Origin: JBAZWE01 sp041660545
GTDB taxonomy: Bacteria; Actinomycetota; Thermoleophilia; BMS3ABIN01
Direction of reading: 5' to 3'
Assembly: GCA_041660545.1 (NCBI GenBank)
Contig: JBAZWE010000001.1
Location: 9,831 to 73,830 of the forward strand
Length of the DNA: 64,000 nt
The position numbers and the translations under genes were made by a program. The stretch's first letter is position 1, and every line of letters begins with the position of its first letter. A model generated the notes under the pieces. The model did no database searches. It was not told where the DNA came from and saw only the letters and a list, made by a program, of their open reading frames with translations. Below are positions 7,621 to 18,000 of the stretch, one piece after another.

Positions 7621-8478
7621 ATGAGAAAGATCTGGACACTCATACTGCGCACGCGCGCCGACGGCTGTACCGGGCTGGCGTCGATGCTCGCCTATAGTTT
7701 CTTTCTGACATTGATAGGTGTTCTTATCATGACGGTGTCCGTATTGGCATATCTGCCGGTCGACAATCTGGGTGACATCATTATCCAGCAGCTTACGGAC
7801 ATACTGCCCACCGATGCCCTGAGCCTTATAGACCGCACCCTGTCGCGTACGTTCGACCGCGGGCGCCTCCCCATTCTTATCTCGAGCCTTCTGGGTACAG
7901 TCTATGTGATGAGTAATGGTTATCACGGACTCATCTCATCGCTCAACCGCATATACCGTCTGCAGGAAACACGCCCATGGGTGAACGTGCGCTTAAGGGC
8001 TCTGGTCATGAGCCTTGTCGCCGCCATATTCATCATGGCCTCGTTTGCCATGGTCGTCGTCGCCCCGATCGTTGCTGATGCGCTCTCGGACGATAAGGGC
8101 ATATCGGTCACGATTTCAATGTGGTTGGGATGGATGCGGTGGCCGGCCATCGTCCTGCTGGCTCTTGCCGGTGTTGGGACCACCTACCGTTACGGCCCCT
8201 GCTGCAGCTCAAGATGGCGGTATCTGATACCTGGCACGCTTTTTGCATCGGGAGCCTGGCTGCTCTCGACGCTGGTTTTCGGTTTCTATGTGGAACAGTT
8301 CGGCACTTATGAGAGCGTCTATGGAACCCTGGGCGCCGTGGTGGTGCTGCTTACGTGGATGTGGCTCAGTGCGTTGATGGTGCTGACAGGCGCCGAAGTG
8401 AACATCCTGCTGTTCGGTGAGCGGCTGACGAAGTCGTGGAAGCTCGAACAGGTAAGAGCCGGCGCTCCGGATATATAG
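7621..8478 (+). CDS. YihY/BrkB-family membrane protein
   Basis: The 285-residue protein has about six transmembrane helices in the YihY/UPF0761 arrangement. It has the N-terminal ASMLAYSFFLTLIGVLIM segment that follows the family's GL/AxxLAYS signature, the central NRIYRLQETRPWVNVRLRALVMSL region, and the C-terminal GTYESVYGTLGAVVVLLTWMWLSALMVLTGAEVN motif, which is the most conserved part. Members were once called ribonuclease BN in error and are now regarded as membrane proteins of unknown transport or envelope role. The gene stands alone, and I see no clear operon partner. Confidence 0.88.
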   Translation: MRKIWTLILRTRADGCTGLASMLAYSFFLTLIGVLIMTVSVLAYLPVDNLGDIIIQQLTDILPTDALSLIDRTLSRTFDRGRLPILISSLLGTVYVMSNGYHGLISSLNRIYRLQETRPWVNVRLRALVMSLVAAIFIMASFAMVVVAPIVADALSDDKGISVTISMWLGWMRWPAIVLLALAGVGTTYRYGPCCSSRWRYLIPGTLFASGAWLLSTLVFGFYVEQFGTYESVYGTLGAVVVLLTWMWLSALMVLTGAEVNILLFGERLTKSWKLEQVRAGAPDI

Positions 8479-8650
8479 GACCAGGTGGACTGCGTGGGGT
8501 TTGTGGTATTGCGTGGCGGCCGCCTGATTCCGCCATCAGGGATATCAGGTAGATACGCTCCGCATGTTTAAAGATGGTCCACAGACTGGTAAAATATAAA
8601 TGCAAGCCGAGCGGCCGCGCCGCCATTTTTCCAGGCTCCCGTTTAGGGCG

Positions 8651-9003
8651 GAGGCTCAGATTGTAAGGCGGCGAGGAAAGTCCGGACACCACAGAGCAGG
8701 GTGCTGGCTAACGACCAGTCGGGGAAACCCGCAGGCAAGTGCCACAGAAAGCAAACCGCCTGCTCGGCGGCGTGGGGTTGATCTCCGCGGCGCTGGCGGG
8801 TAAGGGTGAAAAGGTGCGGTAAGAGCGCACCGGAGGCGCGGTAACGCGTCTGCCAGGTAAACCCCACCCGGTGCAAGGCCAAATAGGAGGGTGTATCCAG
8901 GTTGCTCGCCTGACCCTCGGGTAGGCCGCACGAGGAGCGCGGTGACGCGCTTCCCAGATAGATGGTCGCATAGAACAGAATCCGGCTTACGGGCTTGCTG
9001 ACC
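8651..9003 (+). ncRNA. rnpB: RNase P RNA (type A)
   Basis: This is the catalytic RNA that matures tRNA 5' ends. The conserved core is plain: GAGGAAAGTCCGGAC at about 8673, the ACAGAAA/ACCGCC segment near 8743, GGTAAGGGTGAAAAGGTGCGG at about 8799, and AGATAGATGGTCGC...ACAGAATCCGGCTTA near 8957-8990. Ends were set by pairing GGCTCAG with CTGACC (P1) and GTAAG with CTTAC (P2). The 5' end could lie further upstream, since a TATAAA box is at about 8595. Open frames across this region on both strands are incidental. The RnpM homologue that modulates RNase P in other bacteria is encoded at 21841. Confidence 0.93.
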
Positions 9004-9042
9004 CGGAGGCTCTCTCTCAAGAGGGGGCCTCCGGTATTTTTT
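9003..9042 (+). terminator. Terminator of rnpB
   Basis: CCGGAGGC (9003-9010) pairs with GCCTCCGG (9027-9034) around a CT/AG-rich loop that can extend the stem. It is followed by TATTTTTT (9035-9042). This is a clear Rho-independent terminator directly after the RNase P RNA. Confidence 0.9.
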
Positions 9043-9124
9043 ACCACCCGCTTTACCATGCCGCCTGTTCACTATAAAATCATCTCCGTTGAATTTTTTC
9101 TTATTCCGTCCAGAGGGAGGCGAC

Positions 9125-10465
9125 TTGTCCCGCAAGAAAAAAGCTGATCGTGGCAGGGAAATCACACCGGGAAGCCGTGCAGATCTAAGATCGAAAAAGA
9201 AGCGCAGGCGTTCAGGTAAATCCGGTTTTTTCAAAAGCAGGACTTTTCTCATAGCGCTGGCCCTGGTGATCATCGCCGCGGCGGCGGCTGCCGGAATATT
9301 TATCATGCGGCAGAATGGCGCGTCGGCGTCGCAGGCTGATTCCGGCGAGATCGAAGTGACCGGCGTGACCACACAGAGCGGCGCGGATGTAAATGAGGTC
9401 AAGGTCGAAACACCGCTTGCCAGCGCGACCGACCAGATAGTCGCCTCGATGTCCCTGGAAGAAAAAATCGGTCAGATGTTCATGATCGGCTTCGAAGGTC
9501 CGGCGCCTGATGCCGCGATAACCAGCGCCATCAAGGAGAAACACGTCGGCGCCGTCATCCTCTTTACGCGCAACATCAGCAGCAACGAACAGGTGGCGCA
9601 GCTGGACACCTCCCTCCAGGCGCTCGCCGTCGAGGCCGGCCAGCCCGCCAAGCTTATGATCGCCGTCGACCAGGAGGGTGGCAAGACCCGCAGATTTGAA
9701 AATATAGGACCATTTTATTCACAACCCATGATCGGTGAGATGAGCGACGCCGCACCGGACACGGCTCAGCAGCAGGCGGGTTCAGCCGCGCGCGACTTGA
9801 AGAAGATCGGCATCAACACCAACCTGGCGCCGGTAGCCGATGTGAGTTCTGGTTGGGGTACGATCATGGACGGGCGCAGCTTCAGCCAGGACACGGCGTT
9901 CGCGGCCGAGCTGACCGGCAGGGCGGTCAAGGGTTATAACAACGCCACGACCATATCCTGTGCCAAACACTTTCCGGGCCATGGCTCCGCCGACAACGAC
10001 TCGGAAAAGGCGCTGCCGACTGTAAGCAGCGATCTGGCAACGATCCAGACTACAGACCTTCCCCCATTCCAGGCGGCGATTGCCGAAGGCGTGCCGATGA
10101 TAATGGTCGCGCATCTGATCGTACCGGCGCTGGACGCTACAGAGACTCCTTCCTCGCTCTCGAAGCCGATCGTCACCGACCTGTTGCGAACCCAGATGAC
10201 GTTTCCAGGTGTGATTATCACCGACGATATGGAGATGGGCGCCATCACTGAGACCGGGACCATGGGGAGCGCCGCCGTGGCAGCGGTTCTGGCCGGCAAC
10301 GACATGCTCATCGTGGCGCATACACCTTCGAAGCAGAACGAGGCTTACGACGCGATACTGGCGGCGGTCAAGGCGGGCAAGATAAAAGAAGCTGACATAG
10401 ACAAGTCAGTGGCGCGCATTCTGGACATGAAGAAGAAGTACCGGCTGGAGAAGAGCACCAGTTAG
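9125..10465 (+). CDS. Membrane-anchored GH3 beta-N-acetylhexosaminidase (NagZ-like)
   Basis: The product (446 residues from this start) has a very basic cytoplasmic tail, one transmembrane helix at about residues 40-62 and an Ala/Ser-rich linker. A glycoside hydrolase family 3 barrel follows: SLEEKIGQMFMIGF, a sugar-binding DQEGGKTRRF, NLAPVADV, the family signature KHFPGHGSADNDSEK at about 281, and the nucleophile region GVIITDDMEMGAI. The KHFPGHG loop with its His/Asp dyad is typical of NagZ-type enzymes that release N-acetylglucosamine from peptidoglycan fragments. The anchor suggests it acts outside the membrane. I chose TTG 9125 because GGGAGG lies 4 bases upstream. The frame is open from 9089. 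Confidence 0.85.
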   Translation: MSRKKKADRGREITPGSRADLRSKKKRRRSGKSGFFKSRTFLIALALVIIAAAAAAGIFIMRQNGASASQADSGEIEVTGVTTQSGADVNEVKVETPLASATDQIVASMSLEEKIGQMFMIGFEGPAPDAAITSAIKEKHVGAVILFTRNISSNEQVAQLDTSLQALAVEAGQPAKLMIAVDQEGGKTRRFENIGPFYSQPMIGEMSDAAPDTAQQQAGSAARDLKKIGINTNLAPVADVSSGWGTIMDGRSFSQDTAFAAELTGRAVKGYNNATTISCAKHFPGHGSADNDSEKALPTVSSDLATIQTTDLPPFQAAIAEGVPMIMVAHLIVPALDATETPSSLSKPIVTDLLRTQMTFPGVIITDDMEMGAITETGTMGSAAVAAVLAGNDMLIVAHTPSKQNEAYDAILAAVKAGKIKEADIDKSVARILDMKKKYRLEKSTS

Positions 10466-10885
10466 TTACCAGGAATCACCGTTTTCATCAATATGCTCGG
10501 TCCTGGAACCGTTTTTGCGGATGATGAAAACGCTTCGCGCCGAATCACTTGCCTCGATGCTGATCTCATAGCCGCTTGCCGAACCGCTTTGCACCTGGAT
10601 TTTGGCGCTCAGTCGCTGGTCGACGCTTCTTAAGTCCGCGGCGGTGGAAGCATATCTGCCGTTTTGTGCAAAGTATCCCTCCTCCGCCATCTGGGCGTTA
10701 CGCAGCTGTGACTGGGCGGCGATGCGCGCGGCGCGGTCCTGGGGGCTGACCTCATTAGAGATGCTTACGGCTGTGCCGGCGGAACCGGTATCGGTGGATT
10801 CATCGTTGCAGCCGCTTACAGTCAGTAACGGCAATGCGAGAACTGCCGTTGTCAGAAACAGGGCGATCGAGGTTCTTCTCATCAT
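10466..10885 (-). CDS. Lipoprotein with a type IV pilin-like globular domain
   Basis: The 139-residue protein has a cleavable leader ending in a lipobox (LTVSGC at about residue 26). Residues 60-139 resemble the globular half of type IV major pilins: AQMAEEGYFAQNGRYASTAADLRS, then a strand-rich GYEISIEASDSARSVFIIRK. The pilin N-terminal helix with its prepilin peptidase site is absent and replaced by the lipoprotein signal. So it may be a pilin-derived surface lipoprotein instead of a fibre subunit. It ends directly against the convergent GH3 gene with no gap. A prepilin peptidase is encoded at 44010. Confidence 0.65.
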   Translation of the reverse strand: MMRRTSIALFLTTAVLALPLLTVSGCNDESTDTGSAGTAVSISNEVSPQDRAARIAAQSQLRNAQMAEEGYFAQNGRYASTAADLRSVDQRLSAKIQVQSGSASGYEISIEASDSARSVFIIRKNGSRTEHIDENGDSW

Positions 10886-10988
10886 GTGTTTTTATTCGCT
10901 ACGGAAACCGGGAAGCCTGTGCGGAAATAAGACCGGGTACGCCACAGTATGCGGGGCAGCTCTTAAGCGACATGTGACTGGGCCGCGC

Positions 10989-12256
10989 TTAAGCCGCGGC
11001 TTGGGTCAAGGTGCTCCCGGCGGTGGTGTCCGCATCCTGTGTTGTTGGAACTAACTCAGAAGCAGCTTCAACACCCACCGGCACGGTGGTATCGCCAGAT
11101 ACAACGATATCCGCGGTCTCGGCCTCTACTACCGGGTCAGGGCTATAAACCGGGCGGTCGTGATTACCATTGGAATCAGGCGTCTCCAGCGTGATGTTTA
11201 CGTCGGTCACAATGCCCGGGGCTACGCTGATAACCGTGGCTGTATCCCAGTTGTTGCCGGGACCATACCAGGTTTTCTCAAACGACTTCGTCATTACTAC
11301 CTGGTTATCGTAAACAGTAGAAGCAGGCTGAGCCAGCAGCTTGTAATCGCCCGGGGGGAGCGAATAAAGGCTGAAGGCGTTACCCACAAAGCCGGTTACG
11401 ATTCCATCCTGCATATAACCCGTGCGCGTGCTGTCGACGACTTCGGTCTTGTCAGCTCTGTAGGCATATATCTGGGCACACGAAGCCATGGTGTCCGCAA
11501 AGCAGTTGTCGGAGAAGTTGGTGATCCGTCCCCTGATGATGCCNNNNNNNNNNCCCCCTGCGAGCCCAGTGGCACCGGAGTTGCAAGGTTGGCATCTCTG
11601 GTGTTGTTATACCATTCATTGACCCAGCCGTAAGTGGCAGACCGGGGCCCTGCGAAATAGATCGTGTACTTGCTGGCGGCCATGACATCGGGCGGCCATA
11701 CCGGGCCGAATTCGACTGTATAGTATCCATCCGCATCGGTTTCAAAAGGCCTGGGCAGGGGCCCGATATTGTTGTTGTTAAAGGGTGTTGCGTTTATCCC
11801 TACTCCGGCGATTCCGCGTCCCCAGGGATCAGTCACCCGGCCGGAGATCGTCCAGTAGCCGTTCAGGCTCAAGGGACCGCCCGGCAGAAAGCCGTCATCG
11901 AAAGGATCGACGTATCCGGGAGGAAGTGGCGGGAAGAGCGGTTGGGTACCGATAACGGGTGTGTCCGGCTCGCAGCAGTCAAAAAACAGGCTGTTGTCCT
12001 GATATGAGTTATCGGTCAGTTCGTTATCGAGGGCGTTTGCTGCGGCTGGTGTGGTAGCGACGGCATCTATCAAGCCACCCTGTGGGGACTCATCAAGCAG
12101 TGTTCCTGATTCGGTATTAAAGCCAGCTGCGGGCATTTCGCTGCTTGTGCCGAATCCAAGCACGGCGAGGATCGTCACGACGATAGCGAAGAAAGATACC
12201 ACAGGCAAAAGTGTTTTTATAAAGCGAGGCAAACTGTTATCGCGCCAAGCACTCAT
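10989..12256 (-). CDS. Secreted surface protein with carboxypeptidase-regulatory-like domain, interrupted by an assembly gap
   Basis: Ten Ns at 11544-11553 split one gene. Upstream of the gap the product has a transmembrane or signal helix (about residues 14-34), a Pro-rich linker, and a beta-sandwich with ISGRVTDPWGRGIAGVGI...DADGYYTVEF, the carboxypeptidase-regulatory/SpaA-like pattern. Downstream the frame reads on smoothly (IIRGRITNFSDNC...) into a second domain with SLPPGDYKLLAQP and WYGPGNNWDTATVISV, and a Thr/Ala-rich tail. The length missing in the gap is unknown. ATG 12256 was preferred because AGGGTGG precedes it; a GTG at 12313 is also possible. The likely role is a cell-surface adhesive or structural protein. 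Confidence 0.65.
11544..11553. other. Scaffold gap (10 N)
   Basis: Ten N characters lie inside the minus-strand surface-protein gene. The fixed size suggests a placeholder of unknown true length. The coding frames on each side cannot be compared across it. Confidence 0.99.
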
Positions 12257-12710
12257 ACCAACCACCCTTGATCGGTATGGCGCCACAGCGACTCCCCCAG
12301 CCGGAGTGGTCACCCGTTTTCAGTAAAAGAATTATATTTCCAGACGCGTTATAAGTCAAACAAATCTCTAGGAAAACATCAAATACATGCGGGGGTAAAT
12401 ATCAACGGAGAGGCGAGAACAAAGTACTGGAAAGTCGAAAAATTCATACTTTAGTATGATTTTTAAAACTTACGCTTGTATTAGAGTTGATATCGGGTTT
12501 TCCTGGCGTCCGACTGTGTGTGCTCACAGGCCTGTAAAAGGGGTTGGCGGCATTACCTACCGTGCGCGGTTGGCGCCAGGAGACCCCTCTATACTGTATA
12601 GAGGGCAATCTCCAATAGCTGTCATACGGTGTCGGACCCGCTGCTGATATCGGCCTGACGGCTCATGCAGGCATAAGTCACACGCTTGAATCAGTGTCGG
12701 ACAGGCTGTT
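12257..12710. other. Gene-free intergenic region
   Basis: No supported gene is visible. TCATACTTTAGTATGA at about 12446 is a short palindrome followed by TTTTT on the plus strand, which may be a weak terminator or a binding site. GTGTCGGAC occurs at about 12629 and again near 12692. Both flanking genes are on the minus strand, so the right end lies downstream of the YeeE gene and the left end holds the promoter of the surface-protein gene. Confidence 0.4.
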
Positions 12711-13397
12711 TTAGTGGCTGCTGGTGACCGCTCCCCGCTTGCCGGTACCGGTGCTGCCCGCAGCCTTCTTTTTTGTATCCAGCCTGTTCAGATACGTCAC
12801 AAACGCCACGATCGTCGCCGCCATCACCAGCGCGACCAGCAGGGGGTTTGCTCCCAGGACATCCGCCAGGCTTTTGCTTCCATAGTTGAAGTTCCCTTCG
12901 AGCGTCGGCTGTATGTAATCCCAGGTTAGGACGAGTGTGAAGGCGCCCACAAGCCCACCGAGCACGGTGACGAAGGCATCTATTTTCCCCTGTCCCATAG
13001 CAACCAGCGCGGTTCCCGGGCAATAGCCCGCCAGAGCCCAGCCGACGCCGAATATCAGGCCGCCGACAGTGAGGGCCAACAGGTATACGGGGGCGATACC
13101 GATATTCGCCTTCAGCCCGATACCTCCCAGAGAATCGACCGTGTAGATTCCTACTGAACCCACGGCGATCGCGATAAACAGGAACTTCATGATGGTAAGG
13201 TCCTTGAGCCTGAGCATATTGACTATCATCGTGAAGCTCGATGCGCCGGCTCGCTGAAGGATGGCCCCGAAAGCGATGCCCGTAAGCAGACCTGCCACAA
13301 GCGCTTTCGTATTCGTTCCCCCGACTATGCCGGCCGCTTCGGTGGCGTTCGCTGCTGCATCGTTTATCTGTGCGATTATCAACGCGGCCGCTGTCAT
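12711..13397 (-). CDS. YeeE/YedE-family sulfur-compound transporter subunit
   Basis: The 228-residue integral membrane protein has about five or six helices and the family signature GVGWALAGYCPGTALVAMGQG near residue 117, where the cysteine follows a Gly-Tyr. Members such as TsuA move thiosulfate, and related half-size pairs (PmpA/PmpB) are tied to sulfur metabolism. This is the second half of such a pair: its start overlaps the stop of the upstream gene by 4 bases, so the two are translationally coupled and probably form one transporter. The exact substrate cannot be read from the sequence. A short Lys/Ser/Gly-rich cytoplasmic tail closes it. Confidence 0.8.
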   Translation of the reverse strand: MTAAALIIAQINDAAANATEAAGIVGGTNTKALVAGLLTGIAFGAILQRAGASSFTMIVNMLRLKDLTIMKFLFIAIAVGSVGIYTVDSLGGIGLKANIGIAPVYLLALTVGGLIFGVGWALAGYCPGTALVAMGQGKIDAFVTVLGGLVGAFTLVLTWDYIQPTLEGNFNYGSKSLADVLGANPLLVALVMAATIVAFVTYLNRLDTKKKAAGSTGTGKRGAVTSSH

Positions 13398-13948
13398 GAC
13401 GCCCTCCCTCTATAGATGAGTCGCGCGGTGAGGATGCCCGAGGCCAATATGGATATCGCAAAAACAAAACCGGCTATCGCAAGCTGTGCTACCCCGCTCA
13501 AGACCAGACCGCTCGTACATCCTCCAGCGATGCGCGCGCCATAGAGGAGCAGGAAGCCGCCGGCAAACGCGACTGCGAATCGCTTGGGCCGGCTATCTCC
13601 GAACCTGCTCGCCCAGAGCTTTGGCACCGCCCTTGTCGTCAGACCGCCCTTAAGGAGCGCCGCCAGAAATCCGCCTGCAACCATGCCAATCGCCACCATG
13701 ACGAGCCAGTCGACGCTGGCGGGAATCCTTTGGGAGAGATAGGCGTTCGTGGTTGGAAGGTCGGAACCGACGGCCCGCAGCAGCTGGTCGTCGAGAAAAA
13801 CGTAGCTTCTCGAGACTCCCAGCGCCGCGTAAGTGGCAACGGCAAATGTGTTGAGTAGGCCAAGCAGTATGCCACCGTATAGCCATCCGATTCTGCGCGA
13901 AGCCGCATCGGACTCCTGCGCGACAGCCTCTGTATTAGTTGCGCTCAT
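13394..13948 (-). CDS. YeeE/YedE-family sulfur-compound transporter subunit
   Basis: The 184-residue product has about four or five transmembrane helices and the hallmark GARIAGGCTSGLVLSGVAQL at about residue 137, whose cysteine corresponds to the conserved Cys of the first repeat in full-length YeeE/YedE. It overlaps the next gene by 4 bases and together they reproduce the two-repeat architecture of a complete transporter. ATG 13948 was chosen because AGGGGG lies 5 bases upstream; the GTG immediately before it is also open. The probable role is uptake of thiosulfate or a related reduced-sulfur compound. Confidence 0.8.
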   Translation of the reverse strand: MSATNTEAVAQESDAASRRIGWLYGGILLGLLNTFAVATYAALGVSRSYVFLDDQLLRAVGSDLPTTNAYLSQRIPASVDWLVMVAIGMVAGGFLAALLKGGLTTRAVPKLWASRFGDSRPKRFAVAFAGGFLLLYGARIAGGCTSGLVLSGVAQLAIAGFVFAISILASGILTARLIYRGRAS

Positions 13949-14050
13949 CACAACCCCCTTCTAAAGGTATATGACATTTAGACATATCTGACCGGGAAAA
14001 AGATTCCGTATATGCCGGGTGATGCCAGCCGGCAGGTGCGGTTGTGGAAC

Positions 14051-14596
14051 TTATGCTATTTTTCTCTCCTGTCCATCGAGCTGCCGGAGGATGGCGGCTA
14101 TGAAATCGGGAATGTCTTTGGGCGAACGCGAGGTCACCAGGTTACCGTCTTTAACGGCCGCGCCGCTTAAGTAATTGGCTCCCGCCTGCTTCAGTTCCCT
14201 ACTTACGGTGAAAAAGCTTGTGGCGGTTCTTCCCGCCATGATCCCGGCGGATATCAGTACCTGGGGCCCGTGGCATATGGCCGCGATGGGTTTTTGGTCA
14301 CGATCGAAATTGCGAACGAAAGCGAGAATCCGCTCGTCGCGGCGCAGGTGCGCGGGACTTTTCCCGCCGGGGATCACCAGGGCGTCAAAATCACCGTCGC
14401 TGACTTCATCGATGGTTGCGTCCGCCGGCATGACGGTACCCCTTTTCCCCCTGACTCCCCTTTTGTCCTCCTGCGCCAAACCTATGAGAGTGACTTTTGC
14501 ACCTGTTTTTTTCAACGCTTTGACAGGCTCGACCAGCTCGGAGTCCTCAAAGCCCGGAGCGATCAAAACTGCAATCCTCTTATCTGAATAGGTCAT
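14051..14596 (-). CDS. DJ-1/PfpI-family protein
   Basis: The 181-residue product is a class I glutamine amidotransferase-like protein of the PfpI branch. IAVLIAPGFEDSELVEP at the N-terminus carries the conserved Glu, DALVIPGGKSPAHLR follows, and the nucleophile elbow AICHGPQVLISAGIMAGR holds Cys-His. The C-terminal VKDGNLVTSRSPKDIPDF also matches. Members include glyoxalase III/deglycase-like proteins and stress proteins; true protease activity is doubtful for many of them. ATG 14596 was selected because AAGGAG lies just upstream. It appears monocistronic and its length is normal. Confidence 0.9.
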   Translation of the reverse strand: MTYSDKRIAVLIAPGFEDSELVEPVKALKKTGAKVTLIGLAQEDKRGVRGKRGTVMPADATIDEVSDGDFDALVIPGGKSPAHLRRDERILAFVRNFDRDQKPIAAICHGPQVLISAGIMAGRTATSFFTVSRELKQAGANYLSGAAVKDGNLVTSRSPKDIPDFIAAILRQLDGQERKIA

Positions 14597-15002
14597 GGTT
14601 CTCCTTCGCTGCTTATTCATGTTTCTAATACATCTTTAGCCATTAGTTGCCCCGCCTAAACCGGTTATTGCGGGATTTTGCTCTTCCGGCGCTTTCTCCG
14701 GTTAGTCGAAGGCAAGGTTCTGTTTCGGTTTTCTGCCCTGGCGCCTTGATTAAAAATGCAACTTTTCGGCTTTCGATATCCAACCAAAGGACGATGCGCG
14801 CAGGTGCCCGCCATGGTAATTTTTCCTGGCTGGCGAGAATCTGATACGTGGGGAAGGAGGTTTTCATGAGATAGCTGTGAGTGGTGACCGGAACCGGCAT
14901 GGGCGGTTGTTCGCGGATGCGTGGGTCCGGCAACGGGCGAAAATTCAATTGAGGAATCTGACAGCCGCGGTCGTGGAGTTGACGTACGAGTTGAGGAAGT
15001 GA
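14597..15002. other. Gene-free intergenic region
   Basis: I see no gene, RNA or strong repeat here. Open frames on both strands have no recognisable domain and no ribosome-binding sites. The divergent genes on either side must have their promoters here, but I could not pick a convincing -35/-10 pair. Confidence 0.35.
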
Positions 15003-18000
15003 TTGCAGATGTTGATGCGGAGGCTGGAGCAAAAATCAGGCCGGGAATGGCCTGTAAGAAGAGTGCATGCATTAAATCGCAGGAATGGGACTTTCAGGGG
15101 TGAGGCAGGCCGAAGCGGCCTCTTTGTAACGCTCAGACTGATCATCATTATCGCCGGTCTACTGGTTCTGGCCTGCTGGGACTGCCCGGGAAAGGCAATG
15201 GCCGCGCAGGACTTGGGCTGGACGGTCAATGAGATGCCGGTATTTATCGGCCCCGGCGACCAGACGAAACCTGTAGCCTCGGGTCGCACGATCTTTTACA
15301 CGGATTTTAACCGGAGTCCAAATGGATGGCTGGTCAAGAAGGACATGTATAACGGTTCAGCCGAGGAATCGCTGTCCGGTCCCGGCATCCACGCCGGTCC
15401 GGATGCCGACTCCACTTCGGTGGTATGGCAAAAATCCAGCAACCAGGTATGCAAAAGGCCGGTGTCGGGCGGCGCCGATCAGTGTGTTTCGTCCGTCGGT
15501 GCTTATCAGCTGGCGGTATCGGGAAATTACGCCGTCAGTTACGGGGGGGCCAGCACGATCAGACTTTTTGATCTAAGCGACATGACTTCGAGAATAGTCG
15601 ATCAGTCGACGTTACCGGGTATGCGTTACGACCCTGACATAGATGGCAGCCAGGCGGTCTGGATCAAGGAGCGCGGGTATGCGGGACGCTATTATGAGCC
15701 GCTCATAGTCCTGCATGACGTGAACTCGGGCATCAATACATATATGACCAAACAGGGCGGCGGCGGCAAATACGCTAGAAGTCATCCTGTGATCAGCAAC
15801 GGCCGGATCCTCTACCAGGAACGAATAATCGAGGCCGGACATGACTGGAACATCAGCGCCGCGTCCGTTGGCACTCTCGGTATCACGATGGTAAGCGCGC
15901 AGGGGGACCAGATAAATCCTTCGCTGAGCGGAAACATCGTGGTCTACCAGGACAACCGTACCGGTCACCTGGACGAAACGGGCAAGTGGGTAGGGGAATG
16001 GGACATATATATGATGGATCTGGAAACAGGCATCGAGCAGCCTGTCTGCACTGCTCCGGGTGACCAGGCCAATCCCGAGATCAGGGGAAACATAATCACC
16101 TGGGAAGACAAAAGGAACGGAGACCGGGATATCTACGCGGCGGTTCTTGCTCCGGCGGAGGCAGACATACAGCTGATGCAGAGTTTCGCCCCAACCCTTG
16201 TTTTCGATCGTGACGAATCCTTCAGGCCGGTTGAAGTCGCTGCCATGGTTGCGGCGCCGGGAACCACGTTGATCGAAAACAGCCAGGAGCGTTTACGGTC
16301 ACCNNNNNNNNNNAACACTAACCCTCGATGCCATGGGCGGCTTTGGTTTCGATTCCTACCTGGATCTGGCGGGCGCGTGTGTTGTATGCGGTCCCCAGCT
16401 GCCCGATCCCGATTTTGACAGATACATCCATACACAGTACGTAAAGCCTTACAACACCATCGTTGGCTCCGGAATACGTCAGGGAGTCTATGGCAGGGTT
16501 GTTCACCAGGGCGACAGGACGGTGATCCAGTACTGGCTCAATTATTATTTCAACAACCATCCGATGCTCAGCCACGAAGGCGACTGGGAGCTGATCGAAG
16601 TAGAGCTGGACAGTGATGGGCAGCCCGCGCGCGTTTCCGCCTCGCAACATGCCTACGGGAAAATCAGGCGCTGGCGTGACATGGAGACGAGGAGTGGCCA
16701 TCCGGTTATTTATGTAGCCAAAGGTTCACACGCGAACTATTTCGATCCCGGCGATCACAGCATTGAGCTGGGTGGCATCCCCACCCCGGTCGCGGTTGAT
16801 GAAACTGACGGGTTGGCGACAGGCAGAGTCATGGAGACCGCCGTTATGCCGCTGCCTGGAACTGCTTTTGATATCCCGGGATTTAAATGGTTGAACTTCA
16901 AGGGCAGCTGGGGTGAAGAGAATGGAAATCCCGCCGGCGATGCGCCTCTCGGGCCTGTCTGGTCGGGAGACCGCTGGAACAGGCCCTTCTCCTGGGAGGG
17001 GCTGGAGTGGGATGGTTTTGACGGCATCAGGGGGATGGTCGCCGGCCTCAAGGCTCACGTTGACGGCCTGGTGAAAATCGATCTGTTCGATTCCGCCGGA
17101 GGCCACGTGGGGCAGGACGCACAAGGGTCAGTTGAGAAAACAATCAGCGGCTCTCAGTATCTGGAGGCGGCCGGGATAAACAAGAAAGCTGTCATCGCAC
17201 CCTTCGACGGCAGTAATGAATATCGCTTAAAGCTCACCGCGGATACGGCGGTGCTTACCCCGCTCCACATGACTTTGGCAGATCCGGGCCGTGGCACGCT
17301 GACCACGCTGGTCTATAACGATGTTCCATTGGGAGCCGGCGCAACAGCGATGCTGACAGTGACAAGGGATTCGATTCTCACGGATCTGGCCATTCATCTG
17401 GACTCTGATAACGATGGTGTTGCTGATGCGACGCGGATGCCGGATCAGATAAGTGAGCTGCCGCTGGATTATACGCCGCCGTCACCGGTCGTCGATTTGA
17501 ATGCCGAGCGGCTGGTCAATGGTTCCGTGAGATTGCGCTGGAGAGCGCCAGGTGACGACGACGGCATGGGTAGTGGAACCATGTACGCAATCCGTATCTC
17601 TTCGCAGCCTATAACTGAGGATAGCTGGGTCGAATCTGAATCTGTCCTGGTTAGCGAACGTCCCCGCGAAGCCGGCTCTGATGAATCCGTCGACATCAAC
17701 GGATTTCCGGATGGAAAATTCTATATCGCCATGAAGACAACGGACGACGCGGGCAATGAATCAGGCCTTTCCAATGTGGTGACGTGCGCCGTCGAACCAC
17801 CCCGGTTGACGCTGGCGCTCGGTGCTGCCTACTGGAAAAGCTATGCAGATTACCTGATGAGCAGATTGCAGGTGAGATACACGATCAAAAACGAGGGCAG
17901 CGGACCGGCGAATGAGGCCGCGATTCGCCGGATCATGACGGTACCGGCTGAAGTGAGCCTGGCGGGCACGTATCCGGAAGCGATTGCATCACTGGCTCCC

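Noticed and set aside
8643..9402. Long open frames on both strands across 8600-9400
   Set aside because: They overlap the RNase P RNA and the start of the GH3 gene, have no domain, and arise from GC-rich RNA sequence.
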